A stretch of 35,306 nt of DNA from JAEUOS01 sp964470865. Lineage in GTDB: Bacteria > Pseudomonadota > Gammaproteobacteria > Burkholderiales > JAEUOS01. Positions 23,409 through 31,525 of this stretch are shown here, piece after piece. The number at the start of each line of letters is the position of its first letter. The first letter of the stretch is position 1. A model generated the notes under the pieces. The model was not told where the DNA came from, made no database searches, and saw nothing but the letters and a program-made list of their open reading frames with translations. The stretch spans positions 1 through 35,306 of the forward strand of contig CAYYFR010000044.1 of assembly GCA_964470865.1 (NCBI GenBank), written 5' to 3'. The position numbers and the translations under genes were made by a program.

Positions 23409-24188
23409 GTGACCGAATCTTCCGCACGCCGCGCAATCCTCATCACCGGCGCCGCTTCCGGCATTGGCGCCGCCACCGCGCGCCGCTTCATCAGGGAAGG
23501 CTGGCAGGTGGCGATCAACTATGCGGATGATTCGCAGCGCGAAGCAGCCAACGGCATCGCCGCCACGGCCACGGCGCCGGGCCAGTGCGCGATCGCGATC
23601 GAGGGCGATGTCACGCGCGACGCCGATTGCGTCAAGCTTGTAGAGGCAAGCGTCGCCGCCTTCGGCCGGCTCGATGCGCTGGTCAACGCCGCCGGCATCA
23701 GCAAGATGGTGCCGCAGCCCGATCTGCACGGCCTTTCGGCCGACGATTTCCAGCGCATCTACGCGGTCAACACCATCGGGCCGTTTCAGGTGATTCGCGC
23801 CTGCGCGCCGCACCTGAAGGCCAGCGGCAAGGGTGCGGTGGTCAACATATCGTCGCGCGCCGGCATTGCCGGTGGCGGCTCCTCGATCGCCTATGCCGCC
23901 TCCAAGGGCGCGCTCAACACCATGACACTCTCCCTGGCACGGGTGCTGGCACCGGAGGTGCGGGTCAACGCGGTGTGCCCGGTGTTGGTCGAGCAGGGCT
24001 TTGTCGAACGCCTGGCGCCGGAATCGTTCGCCGAACGCCGTGCGCGCCAGATCGCGGTCTCGCCGTTGAAGCGCATCGGTCATCCGGATGAGGTGGCGGA
24101 GAGCATTCATTGGCTGATTTCCAGCGCGGCGATGATGACCGGGGCGATCGTCGAGCTCGATTTCGGCCTGCACCTGACCGCGGTATGA
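23409..24188 (+). CDS. Short-chain dehydrogenase/reductase
   Basis: The product has 259 residues from GTG 23409 (VTESSARRAILITG). The coenzyme motif TGAASGIG is at residues 13-20, the NAAG motif at 93-96, and the catalytic triad is S148/S149, Y162 and K166 (YAASK). It ends with a HPDEVAESIHWL segment typical of FabG-like classical SDRs. An AAGG lies eight bases before the GTG. A second SDR gene follows after 19 bases, so they probably form an operon. The substrate is not predictable. Confidence 0.88.
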   Translation: MTESSARRAILITGAASGIGAATARRFIREGWQVAINYADDSQREAANGIAATATAPGQCAIAIEGDVTRDADCVKLVEASVAAFGRLDALVNAAGISKMVPQPDLHGLSADDFQRIYAVNTIGPFQVIRACAPHLKASGKGAVVNISSRAGIAGGGSSIAYAASKGALNTMTLSLARVLAPEVRVNAVCPVLVEQGFVERLAPESFAERRARQIAVSPLKRIGHPDEVAESIHWLISSAAMMTGAIVELDFGLHLTAV

Positions 24189-24207
24189 AGCTTTTCAATC
24201 GCGCCGG

Positions 24208-24906
24208 ATGATGAATTCATTCCCGCCGGGATTTCGCGCCCTGGTGATCGGCTCGTCGGGGGCGATTGGTGCCGCCTTCACCTCGTTATTGGAGGGGCAT
24301 GCCGCGTGCGCGGGCGTTGACGGCCTGCATCGCCATTCGCAACCGGCCATCGATTTCGCCGACGAAAAAAGCATCGCCGTAGCCGCAGAAAGCGTCGCGG
24401 CCCGCGCGCCTTACCATCTGATCATCAATGCTGCCGGCCTGTTGCATACACCGCGCTTCATGCCGGAGAAGCGGCTGGCAAGCCTCACCTACGATCAGAT
24501 GTTCGAGACCTTTCGCGTCAACGCATTCGGCCCGGCCATGGTGCTGCGTCATTTCTCGGGTCTGCTGGATAGCCAGAGAGGCGTGTTGGCGGTGCTCTCG
24601 GCCAAGGTTGGCAGTATCGAAGACAACCGCCTGGGTGGGTGGTATAGCTATCGCGCGTCGAAGGCTGCGCTCAACATGCTGTTGAAAACCGCGGCCATCG
24701 AAGTCAAGCGCACCCGGCCTAACTCTGTACTGGTGGCCCTGCACCCAGGCACGGTCGACTCAGCTTTGTCCGGGCCCTATCGAGGCGCCGAGATCGGGCG
24801 CACGCCTGTGCAGGCCGCGGGCGACATGCTGCACCTGATCGACGGGCTCACGCCGCAGGAAAGCGGACGCTTCTACGCTTATGACGGTGCCCGCCTGCCA
24901 TGGTGA
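24208..24906 (+). CDS. Short-chain dehydrogenase/reductase, C-factor-like
   Basis: The product has 232 residues (an in-frame ATG also follows at 24211). The coenzyme loop is GSSGAIG (15-21), NAAG lies at 74-77, and the active-site residues are S131, Y148 and K152 (YRASK). The short N-terminal half with the DEKSIAVAAESV segment resembles the CsgA/C-factor branch of SDRs. It follows the first SDR by 19 bases and converges on eutC with a 21-base gap. The substrate is unknown. Confidence 0.85.
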   Translation: MMNSFPPGFRALVIGSSGAIGAAFTSLLEGHAACAGVDGLHRHSQPAIDFADEKSIAVAAESVAARAPYHLIINAAGLLHTPRFMPEKRLASLTYDQMFETFRVNAFGPAMVLRHFSGLLDSQRGVLAVLSAKVGSIEDNRLGGWYSYRASKAALNMLLKTAAIEVKRTRPNSVLVALHPGTVDSALSGPYRGAEIGRTPVQAAGDMLHLIDGLTPQESGRFYAYDGARLPW

Positions 24907-24927
24907 ATCTGCTGCAAGCCTAAGCGA

Positions 24928-25809
24928 TCATTGAGCGGCGCGGGGTGGGGCAAGCCACTCGCCTGACAACGCGCTGGTCGCATTGATCGCCACCAGGTCG
25001 CTTTCATCCTTGAGGGCTACCCCCGTGAGTGCGCGGCGGAACGCCTGCTCGATCAGCCAAGCCAGCTTGAACGCCGCAGCGGCATAGGACAGGCCTTCGG
25101 CGCGCACGTTCGAAATGCAGTTGCGCTCGGCGTCGCTGCGGCCCACACGCGGGGACCAGGTGGCATAGATGCCCAGGCTGTCGGGCGAGCTCAGACCCGG
25201 GCGTTCGCCGATCAACACCAGCACCATGCGCGCGCGCAAGCGTTCGGCGATCTCGTCGCCGAGCGCGACTCGCGCCTCGGTGGCGATCACCACCGGCGGC
25301 ATCAACCACGCTCGCCCGGCATCGCGCCAGCGTGCCCGCAGGGCTTGCAGCAGCGGCACGGCATGGTTCTGTACCGCTACGGCCGACAGGCCGTCGCCGA
25401 TCACCACGCACAGTTCGGGCGCGGCACTGCTCGCCGCCGCCAGTGCGTCCAGCTGGCGCGCACTGGCCGCCGACAATCGACGTCCGAGGTCCGGCCGGCA
25501 CAGATAGGTCTGGCGCGCAGCGGGCCCGCCGTCAGCCGCGGCGCTATGCACAGTTGTGCTGGAGCAGCCCGCGGCGCCCAGGTCGCAGGCGAGTCGCGCA
25601 CTATCGAGGGCAACATGCACCGCGTCACGCGCCTGCGCGTGCGCCAGGCCGAAGCGCAGCACCTCGCGCGTGGGCAGGCTGTGGCCGACGCGGCCGATGG
25701 CGATGTTGGCCGGCGTGTGCGCGCGCAGCGCTGACCATGGATCTGGCACTACCAGCGCTGCGCTGCCGTTGTTGGTCGCCGGCGGGTCGGACAGGGGCGC
25801 GCTGCTCAT
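24928..25809 (-). CDS. eutC: Ethanolamine ammonia-lyase small subunit
   Basis: The product has 293 residues. Family hallmarks are ANIAIGRVGHSLPTREVLRFGLAHAQARDAV, CVVIGDGLSAVAVQNHA and LIGERPGLSSPDSLGIYATW, ending with a RNCISNVRAEGLSYAAAAFKL segment. With EutB it forms the adenosylcobalamin-dependent lyase that splits ethanolamine into acetaldehyde and ammonia. The start overlaps the eutB stop by four bases. No EutA reactivase, no microcompartment shell genes and no permease are in the window. Confidence 0.95.
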   Translation of the reverse strand: MSSAPLSDPPATNNGSAALVVPDPWSALRAHTPANIAIGRVGHSLPTREVLRFGLAHAQARDAVHVALDSARLACDLGAAGCSSTTVHSAAADGGPAARQTYLCRPDLGRRLSAASARQLDALAAASSAAPELCVVIGDGLSAVAVQNHAVPLLQALRARWRDAGRAWLMPPVVIATEARVALGDEIAERLRARMVLVLIGERPGLSSPDSLGIYATWSPRVGRSDAERNCISNVRAEGLSYAAAAFKLAWLIEQAFRRALTGVALKDESDLVAINATSALSGEWLAPPRAAQ

Positions 25810-27248
25810 GGCTGGCCACTCGCATCGCCGTCGGGCGCGATGGCGCCGGCCGGCCCGTGTAGCTGGTGTTGCGCGGCGATGCCGGTCAATAGCGGGTGGC
25901 CGGCGGCCACCGGCCGGATGCGACCGTCTTCGCCCGCGATACCCATCTGGATCAACCAGCGCTCAAACTCGGGCGCAGGCTTCAAGCCCAGCACCGAGCG
26001 CGCGAACAACGCGTCGTGGAATGACAGGCTCTGATAGTTGAGCATCACGTCATCCGCCCCCGGAACGGCGATCACGAAGGTGACCCCGGCGGCGGCCAGG
26101 AGCAGCAGCAGGGTGTCCATGTCGTCCTGGTCGGCCTCGGCATGGTTGGTGTAGCAGACGTCGCAGCCGATCGGCAGGCCCATCAGCTTGCCGCAAAAGT
26201 GGTCTTCCAGGCCGGCGCGGATGATCTGCTTGCCGTCGTACAGGTACTCCGGCCCGATGAACCCGACCACGCTGTTGATCAGCAGCGGCGAGTAGCGGCG
26301 TGCTACCGCGTAGGCGCGCGCCTCGCAGGTTTGCTGATCGACGCCGTGGTTGGCGCGCGCCGACAGCGCGCTGCCCTGGCCGGTCTCGAAATACATCACG
26401 TTGTTGCCGACCGTACCGCGCTTGAGGGAATGGGCAGCCGCTTGCGCTTCGTCGAGGATGGCAAGCGTCACGCCGAACGAGGTGTTGGTCTGTTCAGTGC
26501 CGCCGATTGACTGGAACACCAGATCGAGCGGCGCGCCTTGTTCAATGGCCTTGATCTGGCTGGTGACATGGGTCAGCACACAGGACTGGGTCGGGATGGC
26601 GAAGCGGCTAATCGTTTCGTCGAGCGACTTCATCAGCTCGATCAGCACCGGCAGGCTGTCGGAGGCCGGGTTGACGCCGATCACCGCGTCGCCGGCGCCA
26701 TACATGAGGCCATCGAGCAACGAGGCCGCGATGCCGCGCGCGTCGTCGGTCGGATGATTCGGTTGCAGGCGCACCGACATGCGCCCCGGAAGTCCGATGG
26801 TGTTGCGAAAACGGGTGATCACTTCACACTTGCGCGCGGCGACGATCAGGTCCTGGTTGCGCATCAGCTTGCTGACTGCGGCGGCCATCTCGGGGGTGAC
26901 GCCCGGGCGGATGGCTGCCAGCGTCGCCGGCGTGGCGGCGTCCGACAACAGCCAGTCGCGAAAGTCGCCAACGGTCAGGTGCGCGATCGGCGCGAACGCG
27001 CTGGCGTCGTGGCTGTCGATGATCAGGCGCGTGACTGCGTCGCTTTCGTAAGGGATCAGCGCTTCGTCAAGGAATGTCGCAAGTGGTGTTTCGCCCAGCA
27101 CCATGCGCGCGGCCATGCGCTGCTGCGCCGATTCGGCGGCGACGCCCGCCAGCAGGTCACCCGAGCGCTGCGGCGTGGCTTTGGCCATCACCTCGCGCAG
27201 GCTGGCGAACAGGTGGCGGGTGGTGCCGATGCTGGCGTGATAACCCAT
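25806..27248 (-). CDS. eutB: Ethanolamine ammonia-lyase large subunit
   Basis: The product has 480 residues from ATG 27248 (MGYHASIGTTRHLF, the family opening), slightly longer than the usual 453-464 because of a C-terminal tail rich in Ala, His and Gly. The TIM-barrel body is complete: ATPQRSGDLLAG, RLQPNHPTDDARG, GVNPASDS, QSIGGTEQTN, FETGQGSALSA, GLPIGCDVCYTNHAEADQ and PGADDVMLNYQ. It binds ethanolamine and, with EutC, adenosylcobalamin. It lies 132 bases after the Gfo/Idh gene on the same strand. Confidence 0.95.
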   Translation of the reverse strand: MGYHASIGTTRHLFASLREVMAKATPQRSGDLLAGVAAESAQQRMAARMVLGETPLATFLDEALIPYESDAVTRLIIDSHDASAFAPIAHLTVGDFRDWLLSDAATPATLAAIRPGVTPEMAAAVSKLMRNQDLIVAARKCEVITRFRNTIGLPGRMSVRLQPNHPTDDARGIAASLLDGLMYGAGDAVIGVNPASDSLPVLIELMKSLDETISRFAIPTQSCVLTHVTSQIKAIEQGAPLDLVFQSIGGTEQTNTSFGVTLAILDEAQAAAHSLKRGTVGNNVMYFETGQGSALSARANHGVDQQTCEARAYAVARRYSPLLINSVVGFIGPEYLYDGKQIIRAGLEDHFCGKLMGLPIGCDVCYTNHAEADQDDMDTLLLLLAAAGVTFVIAVPGADDVMLNYQSLSFHDALFARSVLGLKPAPEFERWLIQMGIAGEDGRIRPVAAGHPLLTGIAAQHQLHGPAGAIAPDGDASGQP

Positions 27249-27380
27249 GTCGGCGCTCAGGCGCTGCGGCGTTGCCGCGTGAGCGGCGGTGGCAATGCCC
27301 CGGTGTGCGTGCGGGCGATCTGGTGCGTTGTCAAGGGCGCCAGCCCGCTCATGTTGGCGCAAATTCGCGCAAGGCGCGAT

Positions 27381-28382
27381 TCACGTGCCGGCTCCCGCCA
27401 CGGCGACGGCGGCGCCGCCTGCGGCCGCCGACCGCACGAAGGCATCCATCGCGGCGATGCCGTTGACCACATCGTCCAGCGGCACCGGATAGGGCGCGGC
27501 ACCAGTTACCGCTCGCGCGAAGGACTCCATCACGAAGCGCTCCGCATCCTCGGCAGGCCAGGTCTGGCGCCGCACCGGCTGCCCCACCATGCCTACTTCC
27601 AGTACTTCATGGTCGAGCACATGGGCCCAGCCCCGCGTGCCAAACAGTTGCAGGCGCCACAAGCGCGCGGTGGCGGTCAGGGTGCTCATGTAGCCGGATT
27701 GCCCGCCGGCGAAGCGCAGCGCGCAGGCGGAAGTGTCGTCTAGCTCGATCTGCAGCACCTGCCGCAGGCTGGTGGCGCCGACTTCGGCGATCGGCCCCAT
27801 GAGGTCGATCATCGCATCGAAAATATGCACGCCCATCAGCGTGAGCCCGCCGCCCGGCGCCTCCTTTTCGCTGGCGCGCCAGACCGAGGCATCGTATTGA
27901 AGGCCGAAGGACCCCGAGAAATTGCCTTCCACATGCAAAAGCGTGCCCAGCGTACCGTCGCCGGCGAGCTTTTTTAACTCGCGCATGGCCGGAAAGAAGC
28001 GGCGATTGTGACCGACGGCCAGCACCACGCCGGCCCCCGCGCAGGCGGCGCGCAAACGCAGGGCATCTTCCAGGGTGAGGGCAAGGGGCTTTTCGACAAA
28101 CACCGCGCGTCCCGCTTGTGCGCACTGCAATACCTGGCTCACATGCCCGCTGTGCGGGGTGGCCAGCACCACGGCATCGATTTCACGGTCATCGAGCAGC
28201 GCATCGAGGCTTTCCACCAGATCGATGCCGCGGCGCCCGGCGTATGCCAGAATCTTGGCTGGCGTGCGCGTGTGCCCCTTGCGAAAGCGGATCAGCGTAC
28301 TGGCCGCCACCCCCTCTCCCTGCACCGAGTCGACCAGGCGCTGGCCCCAGCGCCCCAGCCCCACGATCGCCGCATTGATCAT
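27381..28382 (-). CDS. Gfo/Idh/MocA-family oxidoreductase
   Basis: The product has 333 residues. It has an N-terminal Rossmann domain with GLGRWGQRLV (8-17), a DAVVLATPHSGH segment and the family's catalytic EKPLAL motif (97-102). The C-terminal alpha/beta domain contains GGGLTLMGVHIFDAMIDLMG. A GAGGAA ribosome site lies just before the ATG. Members oxidise or reduce sugars and polyols with NAD(P). It is upstream of eutBC on the same strand; whether it belongs to that pathway is doubtful, since ethanolamine breakdown does not need such an enzyme. Confidence 0.85.
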   Translation of the reverse strand: MINAAIVGLGRWGQRLVDSVQGEGVAASTLIRFRKGHTRTPAKILAYAGRRGIDLVESLDALLDDREIDAVVLATPHSGHVSQVLQCAQAGRAVFVEKPLALTLEDALRLRAACAGAGVVLAVGHNRRFFPAMRELKKLAGDGTLGTLLHVEGNFSGSFGLQYDASVWRASEKEAPGGGLTLMGVHIFDAMIDLMGPIAEVGATSLRQVLQIELDDTSACALRFAGGQSGYMSTLTATARLWRLQLFGTRGWAHVLDHEVLEVGMVGQPVRRQTWPAEDAERFVMESFARAVTGAAPYPVPLDDVVNGIAAMDAFVRSAAAGGAAVAVAGAGT

Positions 28383-28425
28383 CCATGTTCCTCAGTAGTC
28401 TGTGCGGCGCATCGCCGCCACACCG

Positions 28426-28436
28426 ATGTTGTACAT
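28426..28436. promoter_or_regulatory. ATGT-TGT-ACAT element, same 11-mer as at the IOR LysR
   Basis: This 11-base inverted repeat lies 44 bases upstream of the Gfo/Idh start. It is identical and in the same orientation as the one at 11183-11193. A shared regulator is possible, but two matches alone are weak evidence. Confidence 0.25.
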
Positions 28437-28446
28437 GAAACGGTGA

Positions 28447-28567
28447 TTCAAGGAAACACTGAACCAGTCCGCAGGTCGAGACAGTTGCTTTTGCAAGATG
28501 TTGAATCGAAAAGGCTCTTGGTTCGAGAATCCGAATTCCAGGGACTCGTTCGGCGTTTTCTCAAACG
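28447..28567 (-). repeat. Dispersed MITE-like repeat, copy C
   Basis: The reverse complement aligns with copy A from end to end (about 118 bp). It has GAACAAGTCC-like and TTCAGTGTTTCC-like ends, CTGGAATTC in place of CTGGATTTC, and CTTTTCGATTCAAC in place of CTTTTCAATTCAAC. Both terminal inverted repeats are present. It lies in the 281-bp divergent space between the Gfo/Idh-eutBC group and the cupin operon. Confidence 0.7.
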
Positions 28568-28663
28568 TGCGCGCGTCGCTGTGCGCTTGTGCCCGGGCAG
28601 CGCCATCGGCAAGCGGAAAAATGTTCTACCATTCCCGCTGTTTGACAACCCCGAAGGAACCTC

Positions 28664-29221
28664 ATGAGCACCGCCCGTCATCCGCGCCCGCCCGAAGTGG
28701 CGAACATGTCCCTGAATGAACTCCTGGGCAAGTATGTGGCCCGATTTTCCGAGCGCAAGCCCGACTGGTACGCCTTCGAAGATGCGCGCATCGAGGGCTT
28801 CAAGCGCGCCCAGCACCGCTTCATCGGCGGCGGGGCGTCCGGCAAGCACAATGATCCGGACGTGATTCCGGCGCGCGGCTTCACCCTCACCATCATGTTC
28901 GTCAATCCCGGCCAGGGCAATGCGGCCCACACGCATGAATCGGAAGAGGCGTTTTTCGTCTTGCAGGGCTTTCTCGACGTATTCGTCGAGGATGAAACCG
29001 GCAAGCAGGAATGGACGCGCCTGGGGCCATGGGACGTGATCTCCTGCCCGCCCGGGGTGATTCACGGTTATGAAAACCGCAGCCTGGAGCCGGTGTACTT
29101 TCAGGTGATGCACGGCCGCGCGATGCCACAGACCATGGGCTATTCGGATGACAAGCTGTTCGCCGCCAAGGATGCGCATCTGGCGGCGAACCCCAGCGGC
29201 CCGGCCAAGGCGCCGCTGTGA
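28664..29221 (+). CDS. Cupin-domain protein
   Basis: The product has 185 residues, preceded by GAAGGA eight bases before the ATG. Cupin motif 1 is in GNAAHTHESEEAFFVLQG (H89, H91, E94/E95, G102). Motif 2 is in GPWDVISCPPGVIHGYEN (H134, N138). These are the metal ligands of a single-domain cupin. An N-terminal helix of ~50 residues precedes the barrel. Its stop overlaps the GTG of the hydrolase gene, so the two are coupled. Possible roles are a small-molecule dioxygenase or isomerase acting with the hydrolase; nothing firmer can be said. Confidence 0.82.
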   Translation: MSTARHPRPPEVANMSLNELLGKYVARFSERKPDWYAFEDARIEGFKRAQHRFIGGGASGKHNDPDVIPARGFTLTIMFVNPGQGNAAHTHESEEAFFVLQGFLDVFVEDETGKQEWTRLGPWDVISCPPGVIHGYENRSLEPVYFQVMHGRAMPQTMGYSDDKLFAAKDAHLAANPSGPAKAPL

Positions 29222-30117
29222 CCAATACCGGCCACATGCAGGGCGGCGCGGTGGCAAACCCGGCGCCCGCGGCGGCAGCCGCACCTTCGGCCATGGATCG
29301 CCAGTATGTCAACCGCCTGTCGATTGCGGATGCGCCGCAGTACAACATGCGCGCCGAAAGCCGATCGCGCGCCGCACGCGAAGAGTTGCGCTGTGTGCTC
29401 GATCTGCCCTATGGCACGTCGCCGCGCGAGCGCATCGACATTTTTCCGGCCGCACAGGCCGGTGCGCCGATCTTCTGTTTTATCCACGGCGGTTACTGGC
29501 GTTCGCGCGACAAGGCCGAGTTTTCGTTCGTCGCCCGACCCTTGGTCGAAGCCGGCGTGTGTGTTGCCCTGCCGACCTACGATCTGGCGCCGGCTGTATC
29601 GATCGAAAAAATCGTGCAACAGATGCTGGCGGCGCTCGCCTGGCTGTATCGCAATGCGCGTAGCCATGGCGCTGATCCGCGGCGCATTTACCTGGGCGGC
29701 CACTCCGCCGGGGCGCATCTGGCCGCGCTGATGGTAGCCGCGCAATGGGACGTATATGCGGGCGATCTGCCGGCGGATCTCGTCAAGGGCGCGCTCGCGG
29801 TCAGCGGGGTCTACGATCTGGCACCGCTGTTGCAGGTGTCGTTCAACAGCGACTTGCGGCTCGATGCTGCGGCTGCGCACAAGCTCAGTCCGCTTACTTA
29901 TCGGCCGTTGCGGGCCACGCCGCTTTTCACCGCGGTGGGCGGCGACGAGAGCGACGAATTCAAGCGCCAGAATCAGGCGATTGCCAAGGCCTGGCCGCAT
30001 TGCTGGCAGCGCGACATCGCCATGCCGGGGCATCATCACCTGTCGATCCTCGAAGCCATGGGTGACGCCGACAGCCCGCTTGCGCGGGCCGCACTGGATT
30101 TGGTCGGGCCGATATAG
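29218..30117 (+). CDS. Alpha/beta hydrolase, arylformamidase-like
   Basis: The product has 299 residues from GTG 29218 (GTGA overlap with the cupin stop). An internal ATG at 29293 would skip an Ala-rich stretch of 25 residues. The oxyanion motif HGGYW is at 90-94, the nucleophile S163 is in GGHSAGAH, and D243/D246 and H272-H274 supply the rest of the triad. HGGYW plus GHSAG is the pattern of kynurenine formamidase-like and related carboxylesterases. The substrate is not proven. The coupling with the cupin suggests a two-step reaction on one compound. Confidence 0.82.
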   Translation: MTNTGHMQGGAVANPAPAAAAAPSAMDRQYVNRLSIADAPQYNMRAESRSRAAREELRCVLDLPYGTSPRERIDIFPAAQAGAPIFCFIHGGYWRSRDKAEFSFVARPLVEAGVCVALPTYDLAPAVSIEKIVQQMLAALAWLYRNARSHGADPRRIYLGGHSAGAHLAALMVAAQWDVYAGDLPADLVKGALAVSGVYDLAPLLQVSFNSDLRLDAAAAHKLSPLTYRPLRATPLFTAVGGDESDEFKRQNQAIAKAWPHCWQRDIAMPGHHHLSILEAMGDADSPLARAALDLVGPI

Positions 30118-30227
30118 GTTGGCCTGAGTTTTGATTGCCTGTCAAGGCGAGTCGGCCCGCCCGATTTCGCTGCGCCTGCGCCTTGGTTTTGCCTGCCTTG
30201 GCCTGGCGGGATTTGCCGGGATGCGCG

Positions 30228-30255
30228 CTTGAAATCTGCAAGTTCAAGCCAATCT
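30228..30255 (+). promoter_or_regulatory. Possible heat-shock (sigma-32-like) promoter of htpX
   Basis: CTTGAAA (30228-30234), 13 bases, then GCCAATCT (30248-30255), which matches five of the seven fixed bases of CCCCATNT. The spacing fits, and HtpX is a heat-shock or envelope-stress protein in other bacteria. However, CTTGAA is also one arm of a dyad (CTTGAA-N9-TTCAAG), so it may be an operator or chance. Confidence 0.3.
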
Positions 30256-30331
30256 ACTGGGCGCTCTCTGCAGGGTCTTTTCATTCACCGATGTTCAAGT
30301 TCGATCTGACCCGAGGGTTTACGCGACTTCC

Positions 30332-30400
30332 ATGAAAGCCGCGTGCGGCGCTACCCTGATCGTTGTCGGCGTCGCAGGCTTGGTTTTGAACACTTACTGA
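30332..30400 (+). CDS. Possible small hydrophobic peptide upstream of htpX
   Basis: A 22-codon ORF reads MKAACGATLIVVGVAGLVLN-TY. It ends 10 bases before the htpX ATG. One positive charge followed by a continuous hydrophobic run would make a single membrane helix. A 14-codon ORF (30290-30334) ends in an ATGA overlap with it. The ribosome site is weak (GAGGG, about 15 bases upstream). It could be a small membrane protein, a leader that couples translation to htpX, or a chance frame. Confidence 0.35.
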   Translation: MKAACGATLIVVGVAGLVLNTY

Positions 30401-30410
30401 CGGGATTGTC

Positions 30411-31289
30411 ATGAAACGCATCGCGCTTTTTCTTGCCACCAACATGGCCATCGTTCTGGTGCTTTCGGTCACCATGCGCTTGCTTGGCGTGGAACCCTAT
30501 CTCAACGCCAATGGCTTGAATCTGGGGTCGCTGTTGATCACCACTGCGATCATGGGTTTTGGCGGCTCGTTCATTTCGCTGGCGATCTCGAAATGGTCGG
30601 TCAAGCGCTCGATGGGCGTGCAGGTGATCGACACGCCGGTTAACGCCACCGAGGTTTGGCTTGTCGAAACGGTGCGCAAGTATTCAGAGCGGGCCGGCAT
30701 CAAGATGCCTGAGGTCGGGGTTTACGATGCGCCCGACGTCAACGCCTTTGCCACCGGCATGACCAAGAACAGTTCCCTGATCGCCGTATCCACCGGCCTG
30801 CTGCGGCAACTCACGCGCGAAGAGGCGGAAGCCGTGCTCGGGCACGAGGTGGCGCATGCCGCCAATGGCGACATGGTGACCCTGGCGCTGATTCAGGGCG
30901 TGGTCAATACCTTCGTGATGTTCCTCTCACGCGTGATCGGCTATCTGGTCGACAAGATCATATTCAAGACCGAGCGCGGTACCGGCCCGGCGTTTTTCGT
31001 GACCATGATCGTGGCCGAACTGATCCTGGGTGTGCTGGCCTCGATCATCGTCATGTGGTTCTCGCGGCGCCGCGAATTCATCGCCGACCAGGGCGGCGCC
31101 AACCTGGCCGGGCGCAGGAACATGATCGCCGCGCTGGAGCGCCTGAACGGCCTGCATCCGCCGGCGCTGCCCGACAAGATGGCGGCCTTCGGCATCGCCG
31201 GCGGCGGCGGCGGCGGTGGCATCAAGCGGCTGTTCATGACCCATCCGCCGCTGGAAGAGCGCATCGCCGCGCTGCGCGCGGGGCAGTGA
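30411..31289 (+). CDS. htpX: Protease HtpX, membrane M48 metalloprotease
   Basis: The product has 292 residues. Membrane helices lie at about 5-24, 36-58, 155-178 and 195-217. The zinc site is H145-E146-x2-H149 (LGHEVAHAANGDM), with the third ligand E222 in RREFIAD. A glycine run (GGGGGGGI) precedes the C-terminal THPPLEERIAALR, which is conserved. HtpX degrades damaged inner-membrane proteins together with FtsH. The protein is complete. In the 293 bp before it I see the dyad, the possible promoter and the small ORF listed separately. Confidence 0.95.
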   Translation: MKRIALFLATNMAIVLVLSVTMRLLGVEPYLNANGLNLGSLLITTAIMGFGGSFISLAISKWSVKRSMGVQVIDTPVNATEVWLVETVRKYSERAGIKMPEVGVYDAPDVNAFATGMTKNSSLIAVSTGLLRQLTREEAEAVLGHEVAHAANGDMVTLALIQGVVNTFVMFLSRVIGYLVDKIIFKTERGTGPAFFVTMIVAELILGVLASIIVMWFSRRREFIADQGGANLAGRRNMIAALERLNGLHPPALPDKMAAFGIAGGGGGGGIKRLFMTHPPLEERIAALRAGQ

Positions 31290-31525
31290 CCGGAGCCCCG
31301 GGGGCCCCGGCGCCCCGGCGCGCGCATCCGCTGGCGCCGGCCCCGTAGCCCTTGCCTTGACGCGGCGGCACTGCCGGTTCCGGGCGGGTTCGCGGAATGC
31401 ACCTGCCACAGTCTTGCCGTGCCGCAGTTGGCGCTACATCCGTGCCGGCCGATGCTGCGTATCAGAGTGTTGCGAACGGCGCTTGCCGACTCGCGTTTCC
31501 CTGACCATTCGATATGAGGCACACC

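Noticed and set aside
24928..28382. The Gfo/Idh-eutB-eutC group as a new microcompartment pathway
   Set aside because: No shell protein, no aldehyde dehydrogenase and no encapsulation peptide genes are present, and Gfo/Idh is separated from eutB by 132 bases.
31290..31350. GC-rich dyads after htpX as an intrinsic terminator
   Set aside because: There is no T-run after any stem, so a Rho-independent terminator is not supported.
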